From Arthrobacter crystallopoietes (GTDB taxonomy: Bacteria; Actinomycetota; Actinomycetes; Actinomycetales; Micrococcaceae): a stretch of DNA of 64,000 bases. The notes below the pieces were generated by a model, which was not told where the DNA came from, made no database searches, and worked only from the letters and a program-made list of their open reading frames with translations. The stretch spans positions 2,170,001 to 2,234,000 of the forward strand of contig NZ_CP072014.1 of the NCBI RefSeq assembly GCF_017603825.1, in the 5' to 3' direction. The stretch's first letter is position 1, and every line of letters begins with the position of its first letter. Shown here piece after piece: positions 27,129 to 37,079 of this stretch. The position numbers were made by a program, and so were the translations under genes.

Positions 27129-28277
27129 ATGACTACTGATAAGCCGCTGGGCAATGGCCCGGCCAACGAAGACAATGTGCTGGGCCGTTTTTACGGTGTT
27201 ATTCCGGCCGGCGGGGTGGGGACCCGGTTGTGGCCGCTCTCGCGGGCGGCGGCGCCGAAGTTCCTGCATGACTTGACCGGGTCCGGGTCCACGCTGATCC
27301 GGGCGACGTATTCGCGGCTGGAGCCGTTGTGCGGGGACCGGACCATGGTGGTCACCGGTACCGCGCACCGCAAGGCGGTGCTGGCGCAGCTGCCGGAGCT
27401 GACGAAGAACAACCTGGTGCTGGAGTCCGAGCCGAAGGACTCGGCGGCTGCGATCGGTTTGGCCGCGGCGATCCTGTACCACCGGGATCCGCGGATCATC
27501 ATGGGTTCCTTCGCCGCGGACCAGGTGATCAACCCGGTGGAGAAGTTCCAGGACGCGGTGCGCGAGGCGATCCATACCGCGGCCGAGGGCTACATCGTCA
27601 CGATCGGGATCACCCCCACCCACCCCTCGACCGGGTTCGGGTACATCCGCACCAACGGGAACCTGGGCATCGGCTCGGCGCCGAACGCGCTCGGGGTGAC
27701 CGAGTTCGTGGAGAAGCCCGACGCGGACACCGCGCAGGCGTACCTGGCCGAGGGCGGGTATTCGTGGAACGCGGGCATGTTCGTGGCCCCGGTTCAGCTG
27801 CTGCTCAAGCATCTGGAGACGAACGAGCCGCTGCTCTACGCCGGGCTGATGGAGATCGGCGCGGCCTGGGATACCCCCAAGCGCCGCGACGTGGTGCGGC
27901 GGGTGTGGCCGGGGCTGCCGAAGACCGCGATCGATTACGCGGTGGCGGAGCCGGCGGCCGCGGCCGGGGACGTGGCGATGATTCCGGGCGACTTCTCCTG
28001 GGACGATGTGGGGGACTTCGCCGCGATCGGCAGGCTGAACGCCGCGTCCGAGACAAACAACCTGACCGTGCTCGGCGAGGGTGCGCGGGTGTATGCGGAG
28101 AACTCCACCGGGATGGTGGTCTCCGATACCAAGCGCGTGATCGCGCTGATCGGCATTGACGACGTCGTGGTGGTGGACACCCCGGACGCGCTGCTGATCA
28201 CCACCAAGGAACACGCCCAGCAGGTCAAGAAGGCCGTCGAATCCCTCCGCGCCAGCGGCGACACCGACGTCCTTTGA
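27129..28277 (+). CDS. manC: Mannose-1-phosphate guanylyltransferase
   Basis: A 382-residue nucleotidyltransferase making GDP-mannose from mannose-1-phosphate and GTP, a precursor of glycans. The nucleotide-binding signature is FYGVIPAGGVGTRLWPLSR with Lys in AAPKFLHDL, followed by FVEKPDADTAQAYL and GDFSWDDVGDFAAIGRL. It has no phosphomannose-isomerase domain, so it is the short form. A GTG stands directly before the ATG at 27129; TACCTT 7 nt upstream points to a leaderless start at one of the two. Confidence 0.94.
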   Translation: MTTDKPLGNGPANEDNVLGRFYGVIPAGGVGTRLWPLSRAAAPKFLHDLTGSGSTLIRATYSRLEPLCGDRTMVVTGTAHRKAVLAQLPELTKNNLVLESEPKDSAAAIGLAAAILYHRDPRIIMGSFAADQVINPVEKFQDAVREAIHTAAEGYIVTIGITPTHPSTGFGYIRTNGNLGIGSAPNALGVTEFVEKPDADTAQAYLAEGGYSWNAGMFVAPVQLLLKHLETNEPLLYAGLMEIGAAWDTPKRRDVVRRVWPGLPKTAIDYAVAEPAAAAGDVAMIPGDFSWDDVGDFAAIGRLNAASETNNLTVLGEGARVYAENSTGMVVSDTKRVIALIGIDDVVVVDTPDALLITTKEHAQQVKKAVESLRASGDTDVL

Positions 28278-28340
28278 GCCGGGCCGCTCGATCCGCTTAA
28301 CGCGGGTACGTTGAACACGCCTCTTCCGGCGGCAACTGGG

Positions 28341-28346
28341 TAGAGT
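28341..28346 (+). promoter_or_regulatory. -10 hexamer of the leaderless amidohydrolase transcript
   Basis: TAGAGT ends 6 nt before the GTG at 28353. This favours that GTG over the TTG at 28347. Confidence 0.5.
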
Positions 28347-28352
28347 TTGTCT

Positions 28353-29561
28353 GTGCAGACTATTTCAGAGACTTCGGACAGCATTCCCCGCATAGGTGTG
28401 TGGACGGCCCCGTTCGTGGACGGGTTGCGGCAGTTCCGTCGGGATCTGCACCAGCATCCGGAGTTGTCCCACAAGGAGTTCCGCACGACGGCCAACCTCA
28501 TTGCCCGGCTGCGGGAGGCAGGGCTGGAACCGGTGCCGCTCGAAGGTACCGGGCTGTACGTGGACATCGGCGAGGGGCCGCTTGCCATCGGTCTGCGTGC
28601 CGACATCGACGCGCTGCCGATCCTGGAAGAGACCGGCCTGGAATACGCCTCCGTTAATAAGGGCATCAGCCACGCGTGCGGCCATGACATCCACACCACG
28701 GTCATGCTCGGCGTGGCCCTGGTGCTGTGCAAGCTGGAAATGGAGGGCGAGCTCGGCGGCCGGGTGCGCGTCATCTTCCAGCCCGCCGAGGAGACCATGC
28801 CCGGCGGCGCCTTGGCCGTGATTGAACAGGGCGTCCTGGTGGATGTTCCCCGCATCCTCGCCCTGCACTGCGACCCCCGTGTTGATGTGGGCCAGGTGGG
28901 CACCCGGATCGGCGCGATCACGTCGGCGTCGGACACCATCCGGATCGAGCTGTCCGGACGCGGCGGCCACACCTCGCGGCCGCACCTGACCGAGGACCTG
29001 GTCTTTGCGCTGGCCGAGATTGCCGTCAACGTCCCGGCAGTGCTCAGCCGCCGGATCGACGTGCGCAGCGCGGTCTCCGTGGTCTGGGGCCAGATCCGCG
29101 CCGGCGCCGCGCCGAACGCCATTCCCGCGCACGGGTTCATGGCCGGCACCATGCGGTGTCTCGACGGCGAGGCCTGGCATGCCGCGGGGGAGTTGCTCGA
29201 TGAGGTGGTCACGCAGGTGGCGGCACCGTTCGGCGTCGAAGTGAAGCTTGAACACATCCGCGGCGTGCCTCCGGTGATCAACACCGAGCGGGAAACCGGT
29301 TTGATCGAAGCCGCCGCACGGCTGGAGCTTGGGCCCGGTTCCGTCATACTCACGCCGCAATCCATGGGCGGTGAGGACTTCGCGTGGATGACGCAGGAAG
29401 TTCCCGGCGCCATGATGCGGCTGGGAACGCGGACGAAGGGCGGCGAGACGTTCGACCTGCACCGCGGCGACTACACGCCGGATGAGCACGCCATTGGCGT
29501 AGGAGTGCGCGTCATGGCCGCAGCCGCCGTCATGGCCTGCCGCGGCAAGGACCAGGGCTAG
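28353..29561 (+). CDS. M20-family amidohydrolase
   Basis: A 402-residue zinc amidohydrolase of the hippurate hydrolase / N-acyl amino acid group. The blocks are LHQHPELSHKEF, GLRADIDALPI, HACGHDIHTTVMLG (metal His and catalytic Asp/His), FQPAEETMPGGAL (metal and base Glu), and the dimerisation domain with GRGGHTSRPHLTED. The C-terminal SMGGEDFAWM supplies another ligand. The start is set to the GTG at 28353 on the -10 spacing. The substrate is an N-acyl amino acid or similar amide; it cannot be named more closely. Confidence 0.92.
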   Translation: MQTISETSDSIPRIGVWTAPFVDGLRQFRRDLHQHPELSHKEFRTTANLIARLREAGLEPVPLEGTGLYVDIGEGPLAIGLRADIDALPILEETGLEYASVNKGISHACGHDIHTTVMLGVALVLCKLEMEGELGGRVRVIFQPAEETMPGGALAVIEQGVLVDVPRILALHCDPRVDVGQVGTRIGAITSASDTIRIELSGRGGHTSRPHLTEDLVFALAEIAVNVPAVLSRRIDVRSAVSVVWGQIRAGAAPNAIPAHGFMAGTMRCLDGEAWHAAGELLDEVVTQVAAPFGVEVKLEHIRGVPPVINTERETGLIEAAARLELGPGSVILTPQSMGGEDFAWMTQEVPGAMMRLGTRTKGGETFDLHRGDYTPDEHAIGVGVRVMAAAAVMACRGKDQG

Positions 29562-29801
29562 CAGCCTGACCCCGCCGTCGTCGTTGTCCTGTGGCGATAC
29601 CGGTAAGTAACAAATTTTCAACAATGTTCGGCCAAGCACCGGAAATTGATACTCTGCCCTGCTCGCGGCCACTATTGTAGGCTCGTAACGCACCTGCAGG
29701 ACGGGTGCGCCCGCCGCGCGGACGCCAGTGGTGACAGGACACGATCCTGATGCACTCAGTGGTCTACGGCAGTGGGGCAATCTTTCTTTTTTGGAGGAAC
29801 C

Positions 29802-30908
29802 TTGAAGAAATCACTGCGCACCATCAAGCGCGGCACCGGCCTGTCCGCCGCCATGCTCGGCGCATCTGCCCTCGTCCTCGCCGGCTGCGGCGCGCCTCCG
29901 GCCGAAACCGAAGGCAGCCCGGGAGCGGAAGGAGCCGATTACCTCGGCTGCATCGTTTCCGACTCCGGTGGCTTCGACGACCGTTCCTTCAACCAGTCCA
30001 GTTACGAAGGCCTGAAGATGGCCGAAGAGGATCTGGGCATCAAGATCCAGCAGGCGGAGTCCCAGGCGGAAACCGACTTCGTGCCGAACGTGGACGAAAT
30101 GGTGCAGTCCGGCTGCAACATGGTCCTGACCGTCGGCTTCCTGCTTGGCGATGTGACCAAGGAAGCCGCTGCTGATAACCCCGAGACCAACTTCGCGATT
30201 GTCGACTACTCGGATCCCGAGTTCACCGACAACGTCAAGCCGATTGTCTACGACACGGCCCAGGCCGCCTTCATGGCCGGCTACCTGGCCGCCGGTGTCA
30301 CCGAGACCGGCAAGGTCGCCACGTACGGCGGCATCCAGATTCCCACCGTCACGATTTTCATGGACGGCTTTGCCGATGGCGTGAAGTACTACAACGAGCA
30401 GAAGGGCGAGGACGTCCAGCTGCTCGGCTGGAACAAGGAGCGGCAGAACGGTACCTTCGTCGGCAACTTCGAAGACCAGGGCAAGGGCAAGACCAATACC
30501 CAGAACTTCATCAACGAGGGCGCGGACATCATCATGCCCGTCGCCGGCCCGGTGGGCCTGGGCACTCTGGATGCCGTGATCGAAGCCAACGAAGCAGGCA
30601 AGGAAGCCAAGGTCGTCTGGGTTGACTCGGACGGCTACGAAAGCGCCGGCAAGGGCGAAGAATTCATCCTTACCTCGGTCATGAAGGGCATGGCTGCCTC
30701 CGTCGAGGACGTTCTCCGGACCGATCTCGAGGGCAACTTCGACAGCACCCCGTACGTCGGCACACTGGAAAACGAGGGTGTCTCGCTGGCGCCGTTCCAC
30801 GATCAGGAAGCCAACGTTCCGGATGAGCTGAAGCAGGAGCTGGAGACCATCAAGGAATCCATCATCTCCGGCGAAATCACCGTTGAGTCCGAGGCAAGCC
30901 CCAAGTAG
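29802..30908 (+). CDS. BMP-family nucleoside-binding lipoprotein
   Basis: A 368-residue substrate-binding lipoprotein of the basic membrane protein (Med/PnrA) family. The TTG at 29802 has a strong GGAGGAACC site. The signal peptide ends in the lipobox LAGC (Cys29). Family blocks are CIVSDSGGFDDRSFNQSSYEG at the start of the mature fold and YNEQKGEDVQLLGWNKE later. PnrA-type proteins bind purine nucleosides. The genes for an ATPase, two permeases, cytidine deaminase, thymidine phosphorylase and adenosine deaminase follow, which fits nucleoside import for salvage. Confidence 0.93.
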   Translation: MKKSLRTIKRGTGLSAAMLGASALVLAGCGAPPAETEGSPGAEGADYLGCIVSDSGGFDDRSFNQSSYEGLKMAEEDLGIKIQQAESQAETDFVPNVDEMVQSGCNMVLTVGFLLGDVTKEAAADNPETNFAIVDYSDPEFTDNVKPIVYDTAQAAFMAGYLAAGVTETGKVATYGGIQIPTVTIFMDGFADGVKYYNEQKGEDVQLLGWNKERQNGTFVGNFEDQGKGKTNTQNFINEGADIIMPVAGPVGLGTLDAVIEANEAGKEAKVVWVDSDGYESAGKGEEFILTSVMKGMAASVEDVLRTDLEGNFDSTPYVGTLENEGVSLAPFHDQEANVPDELKQELETIKESIISGEITVESEASPK

Positions 30909-30924
30909 CAGCTGAACCGGCCGG

Positions 30925-30963
30925 ACCGCCGCCTCCGTGCGTTCATCCGCATGGGGCGGCGGT
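30925..30963 (+). terminator. Hairpin after the binding-protein gene
   Basis: ACCGCCGCC (30925-30933) pairs with GGCGGCGGT (30955-30963), with inner CCGTGCG/CGCATGG pairing. Placed between the binding protein and ATPase genes, it probably lets the first gene be made in excess. Confidence 0.6.
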
Positions 30964-31062
30964 TCGTTCTGTAATCGGTGCGAGCGGTTTAGGCTGTAGA
31001 CAGTTCGCCCGTTGCACTAAAACGTTCCGCTGACACCTACAAAGAACAGGTTGGTTGGGGTT

Positions 31063-32616
31063 TTGAAGCTCGAGCTAAAGGGAATTACCAAGAAATTCGG
31101 TTCCTTTGTTGCCAACGACCACATTGACCTCGTGGTCGAACCGGGACAGGTACACAGCCTGCTTGGCGAGAACGGCGCAGGGAAATCCACGTTGATGAAC
31201 GTCCTCTACGGTTTGTACGAACCCACCGAGGGGCAGATCCTGATCGACGGCAAACCGGTTGACTTCAACGGCCCCGGCGATGCCATGGCAGCGGGCATCG
31301 GCATGGTGCACCAGCACTTCATGCTGGTACCGGTGTTCACCGTGGCGGAGAATATCGCACTGGGCAACGAGGCGACGAAAGCGGGTGGGATCCTCAACCT
31401 GGACGAGACCCGGACCAAAATCCGGCAGATTTCGGAGCAGTACGGCTTCCAAGTCGACCCGGATGCCGTGGTGGAGGACCTGCCGGTCGGTGTCCAGCAG
31501 CGGGCCGAGATTATCAAGGCGCTGGTCCGAGACGCCGAGGTGCTGATCCTCGACGAGCCCACGGCCGTCCTGACGCCGAAGGAAACCGACGAACTGCTCG
31601 CAATCATCGCCCAGCTGAAGTCGGATGGTAAATCGATTGTCTTCATTTCCCACAAGCTCCGCGAGGTCAAAGCCGTCTCCGACCTGATCACGGTCATCCG
31701 CCGCGGCAAGGTGGTCGGAGATGCGGATCCCAACGCCTCCACCACGGACCTGGCCTCCATGATGGTGGGCCGCTCGGTGAGCCTGTCCCTTAACAAGGCA
31801 CCCGCCCAGCCGGGCGAAGCAACCTTTGTCATTGACGGCCTGACCGTGACGTCGCCGACGGGCCAGCGGGTGGTGGATAACATCTCCCTGCAGATCGCCC
31901 GGGGCGAGATCCTGGCCATCGCCGGTGTCCAAGGAAACGGCCAGACCGAACTCACCGAGGCCATCCTCGGCCTGCAGGAGCACGTGTCCGGTTCCATCCA
32001 ACTTGAGGGCAAGGAGCTGGTGGGGCGCGGTACCAAGGAGATCATCAACTCCGGCGTGGGCTTTGTGCCGGAGGACCGCAGCGTGGAGGGACTGGTCGGT
32101 CCCTTCTCGGTAGCCGAGAACATGATTCTGAACCGCTACGACCAAGCGCCGTTCGCCAAAGGGCTTGCCATGAAGCCGGCGCTCGTAGCGGCGAACGCTG
32201 CCGAGCGGATCGCCGAGTTCGACGTCCGCACGCAATCGGCCACTGCCGCCGCCGGCACGCTCTCCGGCGGCAACCAGCAGAAGGTCGTGATGGCCCGCGA
32301 GCTGTCCCGGCCGCTCAAACTCTTCATCGCCTCGCAGCCGACCCGCGGCGTCGACGTCGGTTCGATCGAATTCCTGCACAAGCGGATCGTCGCCGAACGC
32401 GACCAGGGCACGCCGGTGATGATCGTGTCCACGGAACTGGACGAAGTTCTGGAGTTGGCGGACCGCATTGCCGTGTTGTACCAGGGGCGGCTGATGGGGA
32501 TAGTTCCCGGCAACACCTCGCGTGACACGCTCGGCCTGATGATGGCGGGGATGGGCGCGGAAGAAGCGCAAGGCACTGATCCGGCACGCACTGATCCTGA
32601 AAGCGGGGACAAATGA
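31063..32616 (+). CDS. Nucleoside ABC importer ATPase (two ATP-binding domains)
   Basis: A 517-residue ATPase with two ABC domains, as in sugar and BMP-type importers. Domain 1 has LLGENGAGKSTLMNVLYG and Walker B EVLILDEPTAVLTPKE. Domain 2 has the degenerate Walker A IAGVQGNGQTELTEAI, signature LSGGNQQKVVMARELS and QPTRGVDVGS in place of a full Walker B. The TTG at 31063 is preferred because the protein then opens KLELKGITKKFG like its family; a TTG at 31051 would add four residues. The permease gene overlaps by 4 nt. Confidence 0.93.
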   Translation: MKLELKGITKKFGSFVANDHIDLVVEPGQVHSLLGENGAGKSTLMNVLYGLYEPTEGQILIDGKPVDFNGPGDAMAAGIGMVHQHFMLVPVFTVAENIALGNEATKAGGILNLDETRTKIRQISEQYGFQVDPDAVVEDLPVGVQQRAEIIKALVRDAEVLILDEPTAVLTPKETDELLAIIAQLKSDGKSIVFISHKLREVKAVSDLITVIRRGKVVGDADPNASTTDLASMMVGRSVSLSLNKAPAQPGEATFVIDGLTVTSPTGQRVVDNISLQIARGEILAIAGVQGNGQTELTEAILGLQEHVSGSIQLEGKELVGRGTKEIINSGVGFVPEDRSVEGLVGPFSVAENMILNRYDQAPFAKGLAMKPALVAANAAERIAEFDVRTQSATAAAGTLSGGNQQKVVMARELSRPLKLFIASQPTRGVDVGSIEFLHKRIVAERDQGTPVMIVSTELDEVLELADRIAVLYQGRLMGIVPGNTSRDTLGLMMAGMGAEEAQGTDPARTDPESGDK

Positions 32617-33980
32617 GCGAGGACGAGCACAAGCACGCCCGGAAGAAAACCGACGAGCACGCCTCCGAGGTACGCCTTGAAGCCATGGTCGACACAGAGG
32701 ACGGCCGGATTGCTCCGCCGCCCGTACCCGCCACCGCGCAAAGCGGAGACCTCCACCCCGAAGCCAGCTCGCAGACAGTAGTCCAGCGCATCATGAGCGG
32801 CGATGCCCTGGTGGCCGTGCTCGCCGTCGTGCTTTCGCTGATTGCAGGCGGAATCCTGATCGCCCTGACGGACGAGGACGTCGCGCAGACAGCCTCCTAC
32901 TTCTTCGCACGGCCGCAGGACATGCTGCTGGCGGCCTGGTCGGCCGCGTCCGAGGCCTACCTTGCGCTCTTCCAAGGGTCCGTCTTCGACTTCGAGGGCG
33001 AGACCTTCTCCCGGATGATCTCTCCGCTGATGCAGACCCTGACCGTGGCGACGCCGCTGATCTGCGCCGGCCTGGGCGTGGCGCTGGCCTTCCGTGCAGG
33101 CCTGTTCAACATCGGTGCCCAGGGCCAGATCATCATCGGTGCCACGCTCGCAGCGTGGGTCGGCTTCAGCCTGCACCTCCCGGTGGGCATCCACCTGCTG
33201 CTGGTGATCGTGGCCGGCATCATCGGCGGAGCGATCTGGGGCGGCCTGGTGGGCCTGCTCAAGGCGAAGACCGGTGCGCACGAGGTCATCCTGACCATCA
33301 TGCTCAACTACGTGGCGATCTACCTGGTCACCTATCTCCTGACCACCCCCGCCTTCCAGCGGCCCGGGTCCTCCAACCCGATCAGCCCGCAGCTGGATGA
33401 AACGGCCATGTACCCGCCGCTGTTCGGCGACGCCTTCCGGCTGCACTGGGGCTTCATCGTGGCGCTGCTGGCAACGGTGTTCGTCTGGTGGCTGCTCAAG
33501 CGGTCGATCATCGGCTTCGAACTTCGCGCGGTGGGTGCGAACCCCGTGGCGGCGCGCACCGCAGGCATCAGCGTGACCAAGGGCTACGTCGTCGTCATGC
33601 TGATTGCCGGGGCGCTGGCCGGACTCGCCGGCGTGGCCCAGGTTGCCGGCACCGAAAAGGTCCTGTCCTCCGGCGTGGCAGCCAGCTTCGGCTTCGACGC
33701 CATCACCGTGGCGTTGCTGGGACGTTCGACGCCGTGGGGAACGTTCTTTGCCGGGCTGCTGTTCGGCGCGTTCCGGGCCGGCGGCGTGGACATGCAGATC
33801 AGCACCGGGACCAGCATCGACATTGTGCTGGTGGTCCAGTCCCTGATCGTGCTCTTCATCGCGGCCCCGCCGCTGGTCAGGGCGCTGTTCCACCTGCCCG
33901 AACCCGGCAAGACCAAGGGGCCCAGGAGCCCCAAGGAAACCAAATCCCGCAAGCCCGCCACGACCGGAGGTTCAGCATGA
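32613..33980 (+). CDS. Nucleoside ABC importer permease 1
   Basis: A 455-residue permease of the BPD_transp_2 family. A charged N-terminal cytoplasmic part of about 65 residues is unusual. Hydrophobic segments follow, with the conserved QTLTVATPLICAGLGVALAFRAGLFNIGAQGQ block, then GAHEVILTIMLNYVAIYLV and VALLGRSTPWGTFFAGLLFG. The tail is basic. The ATG overlaps the ATPase stop codon by 4 nt. It works with the next permease as a heterodimer. Confidence 0.92.
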   Translation: MSEDEHKHARKKTDEHASEVRLEAMVDTEDGRIAPPPVPATAQSGDLHPEASSQTVVQRIMSGDALVAVLAVVLSLIAGGILIALTDEDVAQTASYFFARPQDMLLAAWSAASEAYLALFQGSVFDFEGETFSRMISPLMQTLTVATPLICAGLGVALAFRAGLFNIGAQGQIIIGATLAAWVGFSLHLPVGIHLLLVIVAGIIGGAIWGGLVGLLKAKTGAHEVILTIMLNYVAIYLVTYLLTTPAFQRPGSSNPISPQLDETAMYPPLFGDAFRLHWGFIVALLATVFVWWLLKRSIIGFELRAVGANPVAARTAGISVTKGYVVVMLIAGALAGLAGVAQVAGTEKVLSSGVAASFGFDAITVALLGRSTPWGTFFAGLLFGAFRAGGVDMQISTGTSIDIVLVVQSLIVLFIAAPPLVRALFHLPEPGKTKGPRSPKETKSRKPATTGGSA

Positions 33981-35266
33981 GCACGGCAGTGTCCACCGCG
34001 CCCGAGCAGAGCACCACCCGCGCCGGCGCGGTGCGGAGTTGGAAGACCCCGATCACGCTGGCGGTGCTGGCCGTCTTCGCACTGCTGGTCTTCGCCATCG
34101 GGGCGCCCGGCAACGAGGTGACCTTCCGCCTGTCCGACCCGGGGGATGCCATCGTGCTCCCGCCGATTGTCATCTTCGCCCCGGTCATGGGCTGGATCGG
34201 TGCGGTCATCATGCTGGCCGCGGCCGCCCTGGCCTTCGTGCAGGTCCGGGCCGGACGGCCGGTCCCGGGCTGGCTGATCGCCGTCTTCGCCGTCGTCTTT
34301 GTGGCGGCGTTCCTGAGCTGGATTGTCGGCAGCGCGCGCACTCCCAACGTGGCGCTCTATGGTCTGCTGGCCGGATCCGTGACGCTGGCCGTGCCGTTGA
34401 TCTTCGGTTCGCTCTCGGGCGTATTGTGTGAACGCTCCGGCGTGATCAACATTGCGATTGAGGGACAGCTGCTCTTCGGCGCGTTCTCCGCGGCGGTCGC
34501 GGGATCCCTGTCCGGCAGCGCCTTTGTCGGCCTGCTCGCCGCCGCCGTCGGTGGTGTCCTGGTCTCGCTGGTGCTGGCGGTGTTCAGCATCAAGTATCTG
34601 GTCAACCAGGTCATTGTCGGCGTGGTGCTCAACGTGCTGGTGTCCGGCCTGACCGGCTTCCTGTTCTCCACAGTGCTCAGCGCCGATGCCGGAACCTGGA
34701 ACTCCCCGCCGCGCCTGCCGGTCATTTCCATTCCGTTCCTCTCAGACATTCCCATCATCGGACCCATCCTGTTCGAGCAAACCATTGTGGGCTACCTGAT
34801 GTACGTCGCCGTCGCGGTGATCTACGTGGGCCTGTTCCACACCAAGTGGGGCCTGCGGACGCGGGCGGTCGGCGAGCACCCTAAAGCGGCAGATACCCTG
34901 GGCGTCAAGGTCAACCGGATGCGCTTTATGAACGTGTCCCTGGCCGGTGTGGTGGCCGGACTCGGCGGCGCGTTCTTCACCTTGGTGTCCGTCTCCAGTT
35001 TCGGCCGCGACATGACCGCAGGGCAGGGCTACATTGCCCTCGCCGCGTTGATCTTCGGCCGCTGGAACCCGATCGGCGCCTTCTTCGCGGCCCTGCTGTT
35101 CGGCTTCGCCACCAACCTGCAGTACGTGCTCAGCTTCCTGGGCACCCCGGTACCCAACCAGTTCCTGGCCATGCTGCCGTACATCGTGACCATCTTTGCC
35201 GTTGCCGGCTTAGTCGGCAGGTCCCGGGCTCCGGCCGCCAACGGCGTGCCGTACATCAAGGGCTGA
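33977..35266 (+). CDS. Nucleoside ABC importer permease 2
   Basis: A 429-residue permease. It has about ten hydrophobic segments with the family block GSLSGVLCERSGVINIAIEGQ near residue 145 and GYIALAALIFGRWNPIGAF near 355. The ATG overlaps the stop of permease 1 by 4 nt. One rare TTA leucine codon lies at 35210-35212, worth noting beside the UAA-anticodon tRNA in this window. cdd begins 1 nt after its stop codon. Confidence 0.93.
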   Translation: MSTAVSTAPEQSTTRAGAVRSWKTPITLAVLAVFALLVFAIGAPGNEVTFRLSDPGDAIVLPPIVIFAPVMGWIGAVIMLAAAALAFVQVRAGRPVPGWLIAVFAVVFVAAFLSWIVGSARTPNVALYGLLAGSVTLAVPLIFGSLSGVLCERSGVINIAIEGQLLFGAFSAAVAGSLSGSAFVGLLAAAVGGVLVSLVLAVFSIKYLVNQVIVGVVLNVLVSGLTGFLFSTVLSADAGTWNSPPRLPVISIPFLSDIPIIGPILFEQTIVGYLMYVAVAVIYVGLFHTKWGLRTRAVGEHPKAADTLGVKVNRMRFMNVSLAGVVAGLGGAFFTLVSVSSFGRDMTAGQGYIALAALIFGRWNPIGAFFAALLFGFATNLQYVLSFLGTPVPNQFLAMLPYIVTIFAVAGLVGRSRAPAANGVPYIKG

Positions 35267-35267
35267 C

Positions 35268-35762
35268 ATGACGGAGATGCCCGCGAATACAACTAACGAC
35301 GGCGGAACGTCACCAAACGATGGCGGGTCGCCTCAGGCTGACCGGGCCAAGGCAGGCCGCGCCCACGCGGACCGCGCCGAGGTGGACTGGGCGGGCCTGC
35401 AGGATGCGGCGCGCGCGGCCTCCGCGCACGCCTATGTGCCCTACTCGAAGTATCCGGTGGGAGCGGCCGCCCTGACCGAGGACGGCCGGATTGTCTCCGG
35501 GGCGAACGTGGAAAACGCCTCGTATGGACTGACGTTGTGCGCGGAATGTTCTCTGGTCAGCGCGCTGCATATGTCCGGCGGCGGGCGGCTGGTGGCGTTC
35601 AGCTGCGTTGACGGCGCCGGCAACATCCTTATGCCGTGTGGGCGCTGCCGCCAGCTGCTGCACGAATTCCGGGCGCCTGGCATGCAGCTGATGACCGTTT
35701 CCGGCATCAAGTCCATGGAAGAGGTCCTGCCGGACGCCTTCGGTCCCGAAAACCTGGGCTGA
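35268..35762 (+). CDS. cdd: Cytidine deaminase
   Basis: A 164-residue zinc enzyme converting cytidine or deoxycytidine to uridine or deoxyuridine. The zinc and proton-shuttle residues lie in NVENASYGLTLCAECSL (Cys-Ala-Glu) and MPCGRCRQLLHEF (Pro-Cys-x2-Cys). An N-terminal Gly/Asp/Ala-rich stretch of about 38 residues precedes the fold and may be disordered or may include a later start. It is tightly packed between the importer permease and deoA, so imported pyrimidines can be processed at once. Confidence 0.95.
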   Translation: MTEMPANTTNDGGTSPNDGGSPQADRAKAGRAHADRAEVDWAGLQDAARAASAHAYVPYSKYPVGAAALTEDGRIVSGANVENASYGLTLCAECSLVSALHMSGGGRLVAFSCVDGAGNILMPCGRCRQLLHEFRAPGMQLMTVSGIKSMEEVLPDAFGPENLG

Positions 35763-35792
35763 GTCCTGGCACGCTGAAAGAAGGAGAGCCAC

Positions 35793-37079
35793 GTGAGTGA
35801 GAAGTTCGACGCCGTCGACATCATCCGGATCAAACGCGACAAGGGCACGCTGAGTCCCGAGCAGATCAGCTGGACCATCGATGCCTACACCCGCGGCGCC
35901 ATTGCCGACGAGCAGATGTCCGCCTTGAACATGGCCATCCTCCTCAACGGCATGAGCCGCGAGGAAATCTCCCAATGGACGACGGCGATGATCGCCTCGG
36001 GCGAGAGGATGGACTTCTCCTCGCTCGGCAAGGCGACCAGTGACAAGCACTCCACCGGCGGCGTGGGGGACAAGATCACTTTGCCGCTGGCCCCGCTGGT
36101 CGCCGTCTTCGGCGTTGCCGTCCCGCAGCTCTCCGGCCGCGGGCTCGGCCACACGGGCGGAACCCTGGACAAGCTGGAGTCGATCCCCGGCTGGCGCGCG
36201 GACCTGTCCAACGACGAAATGATGGCCCAGTTGGCCGATGTGGGAGCGGTGATCTGCGCCGCGGGCGCCGGCCTGGCCCCGGCGGACAAGAAGCTCTACG
36301 CCCTGCGCGATGTCACCGGCACTGTCGAGGCCATCCCGCTGATCGCCTCGTCCATCATGAGTAAAAAGATCGCCGAGGGCACCGGTTCGCTGGTGCTGGA
36401 CGTCAAGGTCGGCTCCGGGGCGTTCATGAAGGACGAGGACATGGCCCGCGAGCTGGCCGAAACCATGGTGGGTCTGGGCAAGGATGCGGGCGTGAACACG
36501 GTGGCCTTGCTGACCAACATGAGGACTCCGCTGGGGCTGACCGCCGGCAACGCTATCGAGGTGGCGGAGTCGGTGGAGGTGCTGGCCGGCGGCGGCCCCC
36601 AGGACGTGGTAGAACTGACAATCCGGCTGGCCGAAGAAATGTTGCAGGCTGCCGGTGTGTCGGACGCGGACCCGGCCGCCGCGCTCAAGGACGGGCGGGC
36701 GATGGACGTCTGGAACCGCATGATCGAGGCGCAGGGCGGCGATCCGAGGGCCGCGTTGCCGGTCGCTAAGGAATCCGAAGTGGTCTACGCGGCGGCGGAC
36801 GGCGTTCTGCTGGAACTGGATGCCCTCGCCGTCGGCGTCGCCGCTTGGCGACTGGGCGCCGGCCGCGCCCGCAAGGAAGACCCGGTCCAGGCCGGTGCCG
36901 GAGTGCGGATGCATGCGAAACCGGGAGCGCTGGTCCGGGCGGGCGAGCCGCTCATGACCCTGCTGACGGACATCCCGGAAAAATTCGACCGGGCGAAGGA
37001 GGCGCTGGCAGACGCCGTCGTTATCGGTCCCGAAGGGGACAGGCCCGCCCAGCAACTGGTCACCGACCGCATCGCCTGA
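35793..37079 (+). CDS. deoA: Thymidine phosphorylase
   Basis: A 428-residue enzyme of the pyrimidine-nucleoside phosphorylase family. It cleaves thymidine or deoxyuridine with phosphate. The phosphate-binding block is ATSDKHSTGGVGDKITLPLAPL, with the glycosyl-transferase signature SGRGLGHTGGTLDKLESIPG; active-site Lys residues lie in SSIMSKKIAEGT. The GTG at 35793 has AAGGAG upstream. It acts after cytidine deaminase in salvage and ends the importer operon. Confidence 0.95.
   Translation: MSEKFDAVDIIRIKRDKGTLSPEQISWTIDAYTRGAIADEQMSALNMAILLNGMSREEISQWTTAMIASGERMDFSSLGKATSDKHSTGGVGDKITLPLAPLVAVFGVAVPQLSGRGLGHTGGTLDKLESIPGWRADLSNDEMMAQLADVGAVICAAGAGLAPADKKLYALRDVTGTVEAIPLIASSIMSKKIAEGTGSLVLDVKVGSGAFMKDEDMARELAETMVGLGKDAGVNTVALLTNMRTPLGLTAGNAIEVAESVEVLAGGGPQDVVELTIRLAEEMLQAAGVSDADPAAALKDGRAMDVWNRMIEAQGGDPRAALPVAKESEVVYAAADGVLLELDALAVGVAAWRLGAGRARKEDPVQAGAGVRMHAKPGALVRAGEPLMTLLTDIPEKFDRAKEALADAVVIGPEGDRPAQQLVTDRIA

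Noticed and set aside
29607-29622. GlnR box before the nucleoside importer
   Set aside because: Only the loose AC-n9-AC pattern fits, and such matches are frequent by chance.
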